A stretch of 5,443 bases of DNA, taken from positions 1 through 5,443 of the forward strand of contig JBAZDY010000102.1 in NCBI GenBank assembly GCA_041654215.1. The letters run 5' to 3'. The stretch comes from Undivivens sp041654215. Lineage in GTDB: Bacteria; Omnitrophota; Gorgyraeia; Gygaellales; Profunditerraquicolaceae. The first letter of the stretch is position 1. The number at the start of each line of letters is the position of its first letter. Shown here in pieces: positions 4,012 to 5,443 of the stretch. The notes under the pieces were generated by a model. It did no database searches and was not told the origin of the DNA. It worked only from the letters and a program-made list of their open reading frames with translations. The translations under genes and the position numbers were made by a program.

Positions 4012-4683
4012 TTAGAGCTCCTTCATCCGCTGGTAAACTTTCAAGAGGTGTTGGAAAATGTCCCACTCGGCAACCAGGGAGTCTTTCGTTTTCACTTCGA
4101 AGGTTTCCCCCACCTTGCGGGGAATGCCCAGGAGGATGTACTTTTCGATCAGGCCGAGGGCGGGCCGCTTTTCGTTGACCAGCGCCGAATACCCGGCAAG
4201 CTGAATGAAATGCTCCGGGTAGATTCCTCCGGTCTTGAAGTCGACCAGGGTGAACTTGCCGTTGACGTACCCGAGCAGATCCGCCGTTCCGCCATATCGG
4301 AACAGCTCTGAAACAAGCGGCGTCTCGAAAATGACGGGCTCGATCTTGTTGGCCGATTTCCATGCCAGGTATGAGGCGAAGCTGCTTTCCGACAATTTAA
4401 TGACGTCAGGGGAAAAGGCGGACAGCGCCGACTTGTCGACCTTGCCTCCCCGGAGATCCTCCAGGATCATGCGATGGGCGACGGTTCCGACGGCGGCCAG
4501 GGCGTCCCAGTATTCCCGGTAATTAACGCCCTTCATCCCAAGGTCCCATGCGGCGTGAATCATGGCGGGCTTATTCAGCAAGCCCGTGATCGTCGTAACA
4601 CCTGGAACCCTCGTCCCGTCCGCCGTCTTGTAGACCGTATGCGCCTTGGCGGCGGCCTTGAGCTTGGATTCGGCGGCGCTCAT
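4012..4683 (-). CDS. PD-(D/E)XK nuclease, RecB/Cas4-like phage exonuclease
   Basis: This gene encodes 223 residues with the ordered motifs of the RecB-type PD-(D/E)XK fold. AAVGTVAHRMIL (residues 63-74) carries the N-terminal metal-site histidine H70. E120 lies on the strand before the core. GGTADLLGYV has D135. FTLVDFKTG has D148 and K150, the D-x-K of the active site. QLAGY (Q161, Y165) is the QxxxY motif typical of RecB/AddB/Cas4-like nucleases. All expected catalytic residues are present, so the enzyme is likely active: Mg2+-dependent degradation of DNA ends for phage recombination or replication. The N-terminal SKLKAAAKAHTVYKTADGTRVPGVTTI also matches the opening of such phage nucleases. 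Its ATG overlaps the stop of the upstream gene as ATGA. That gene is the kind of recombination-linked protein often paired with such nucleases. No four-cysteine Fe-S cluster pattern is visible, which argues against a true Cas4. Confidence 0.88.
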   Translation of the reverse strand: MSAAESKLKAAAKAHTVYKTADGTRVPGVTTITGLLNKPAMIHAAWDLGMKGVNYREYWDALAAVGTVAHRMILEDLRGGKVDKSALSAFSPDVIKLSESSFASYLAWKSANKIEPVIFETPLVSELFRYGGTADLLGYVNGKFTLVDFKTGGIYPEHFIQLAGYSALVNEKRPALGLIEKYILLGIPRKVGETFEVKTKDSLVAEWDIFQHLLKVYQRMKEL

Positions 4684-5443
4684 TTCTTGGCCCCGTTTTT
4701 CTTGGCGCGTTCCGCCTTGATGTGTTCGATCCAGCCCCCGAGGTAATTGGAGACATAGTCGGCCTGGGCGAACGTCATTTCCTGGAGCTCGGCGAACTCT
4801 CCGCCCCGCTCCCGGCCCTTGCGGTAGATTTCGTCCCAGATCTGATTTTCCGTTTTGCCGAGACCCTTGAGAGAGTCGGCGTGCTTGGAGATGGAATCGA
4901 GCTGGTCGGGCGTGGCCAACTGGTCCGCGTCCTGCTCGGTATGCGCCGGGGCGTCGGCGGGAAAGTCCGGGGCGGTCGGCTTGGCTGAGGCGCGGGCCGT
5001 TTCGTGTTTCGGGGCGGGTTCGGCCTGGGCGGGCTCGTACTCGGCGAAGTCGTCCAGGTCCTGGGTGAAGAGGTCGGATAACCGGCCGGCCGAAAGCGCG
5101 GCGTCGACCAGGGCCCGCTTCTTGGACATCTTCAAGATCGTGTTGACCTGGTCGAAGATGTCGGGGTTTGAGACCTGGTATTGCGTCGTTCCGATCGTCA
5201 TTTCATGGCCGGGGAATGTCTTCTTCGACTTGGTTTCCTTCTCGGTCCGGCGGGCGGTTCCGTCTTTGATGGCCTTGTCGAAAGCGTCCCAGTACTCCCG
5301 GGGCTTTCCGTAGGGCCCGGTCATTTCCCGCTTCTCGAGGGCGAAGTCGAATTCGAACACGGTCTTCCGGCCGTCGCGGCTTTTGACCAGGTCCTTTTGA
5401 ACGCCAAGGGGAAGGTTGGACTCGTCGACCCAACGGTAACGGT
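4680..5443 (-). CDS. Conserved phage recombination-module protein, C-terminal part (5' end outside window)
   Basis: The frame is open from the right edge, so the real start lies beyond 5443. A GTG at 5360 is in frame but internal. The 253 visible residues begin RYRWVDESNLPLGVQKDLVK. Conserved features are RWV near the start, GPYGKPREYWDAFDKAI (visible residues about 41-57), and the core SNPDIFDQVNTILKMSKKRALV with FTQDLDDF (about 91-132). This 'NPD..DQVNTI.KM.KKRAL...FTQDLED' signature recurs in phage proteins encoded beside exonucleases; some are described as annealing or single-strand-binding-like, without proof that I can cite. A proline/alanine-rich acidic linker follows (about 133-178), then a helical C-terminal domain (about 179-245, LATPDQLDSIS to WIEHIKAERAKK) reminiscent of the small C-terminal domains of phage recombinases. 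It overlaps the downstream nuclease by ATGA, implying joint action in DNA end processing. Family recognition is good; molecular function is inferred. Confidence 0.8.
   Translation of the reverse strand, partial: RYRWVDESNLPLGVQKDLVKSRDGRKTVFEFDFALEKREMTGPYGKPREYWDAFDKAIKDGTARRTEKETKSKKTFPGHEMTIGTTQYQVSNPDIFDQVNTILKMSKKRALVDAALSAGRLSDLFTQDLDDFAEYEPAQAEPAPKHETARASAKPTAPDFPADAPAHTEQDADQLATPDQLDSISKHADSLKGLGKTENQIWDEIYRKGRERGGEFAELQEMTFAQADYVSNYLGGWIEHIKAERAKKNGAKK

Noticed and set aside
3369..4178. Long plus-strand open frame of 269 codons
   Set aside because: It lies antisense to the coiled-coil and nuclease genes. Its Gly/Leu/Phe-rich composition is the reverse image of Ala/Glu/Arg/Lys codons, and no domain pattern or ribosome site supports it.
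4012..4683. Possible Cas4 and hence a CRISPR-related locus
   Set aside because: The nuclease has RecB-type motifs, but I see no four-cysteine Fe-S cluster pattern, no neighbouring cas1/cas2 and no repeat array. The phage recombination context explains it better.

Overview
The window looks like part of a tailed-phage or prophage early region (replication and recombination genes) joined to a small cell-envelope module. All eleven coding regions I support lie on the minus strand, so transcription runs from high to low coordinates. The genes are packed very tightly: six of the ten junctions are 4-base ATGA stop/start overlaps, three have gaps of 1, 3 or 5 bases, and only one has a real spacer (108 bases). 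No tRNA, rRNA, CRISPR array, transposase or integrase is visible. The DNA is GC-rich overall, with AT-richer stretches around 1520-1900 and 2560-3000. The host cannot be named from the sequence. Envelope-anchored RlpA-like proteins and phage-type recombination genes occur in many bacterial phyla.

In transcription order, the right part (5443-3105) is a recombination module. It holds the C-terminal part of a conserved phage protein of the kind found beside phage exonucleases (cut by the window edge), a RecB/Cas4-type PD-(D/E)XK nuclease, and a long charged coiled-coil protein with a conserved C-terminal cap. Next is the 108-base spacer. On the transcribed strand it can fold into a compact three-way junction closed by a 10-bp GC-rich stem and followed by U7, so it is a terminator or a regulated read-through element. 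It ends only about 20 bases before the next start codon, which leaves no obvious room for a new promoter.

The middle part (2996-2112) is a replication initiator or replisome-organiser-like protein: an N-terminal winged-helix-like domain, a low-complexity linker, and a C-terminal helicase-loader-like motif. The DNA of the linker is AT-rich, strand-asymmetric and full of palindromes, making it a candidate replication origin inside the gene, as in lambda O.

The left part (2115-1) is unusual. It has two micro-genes for 33- and 30-residue membrane peptides, an SH3-like protein of unknown role, and two tandem genes for membrane-anchored RlpA-like double-psi beta-barrel proteins separated by a 57-codon gene. 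The last gene runs off the left edge and begins like a small phage DNA-binding protein. The two RlpA-like genes are collinear duplicates at a constant offset of 827 bases. Their membrane/linker segment is 98% identical in DNA (111 bases exactly), while their barrel domains differ at about 30% of residues and their N-termini are unrelated. Both barrels keep the DRGP aspartate but lack the histidine and glutamate usual in active RlpA enzymes. Replication and recombination functions therefore appear co-transcribed with a set of small envelope proteins whose purpose (lysis, exclusion, or cell-wall modification) cannot be settled from sequence alone.
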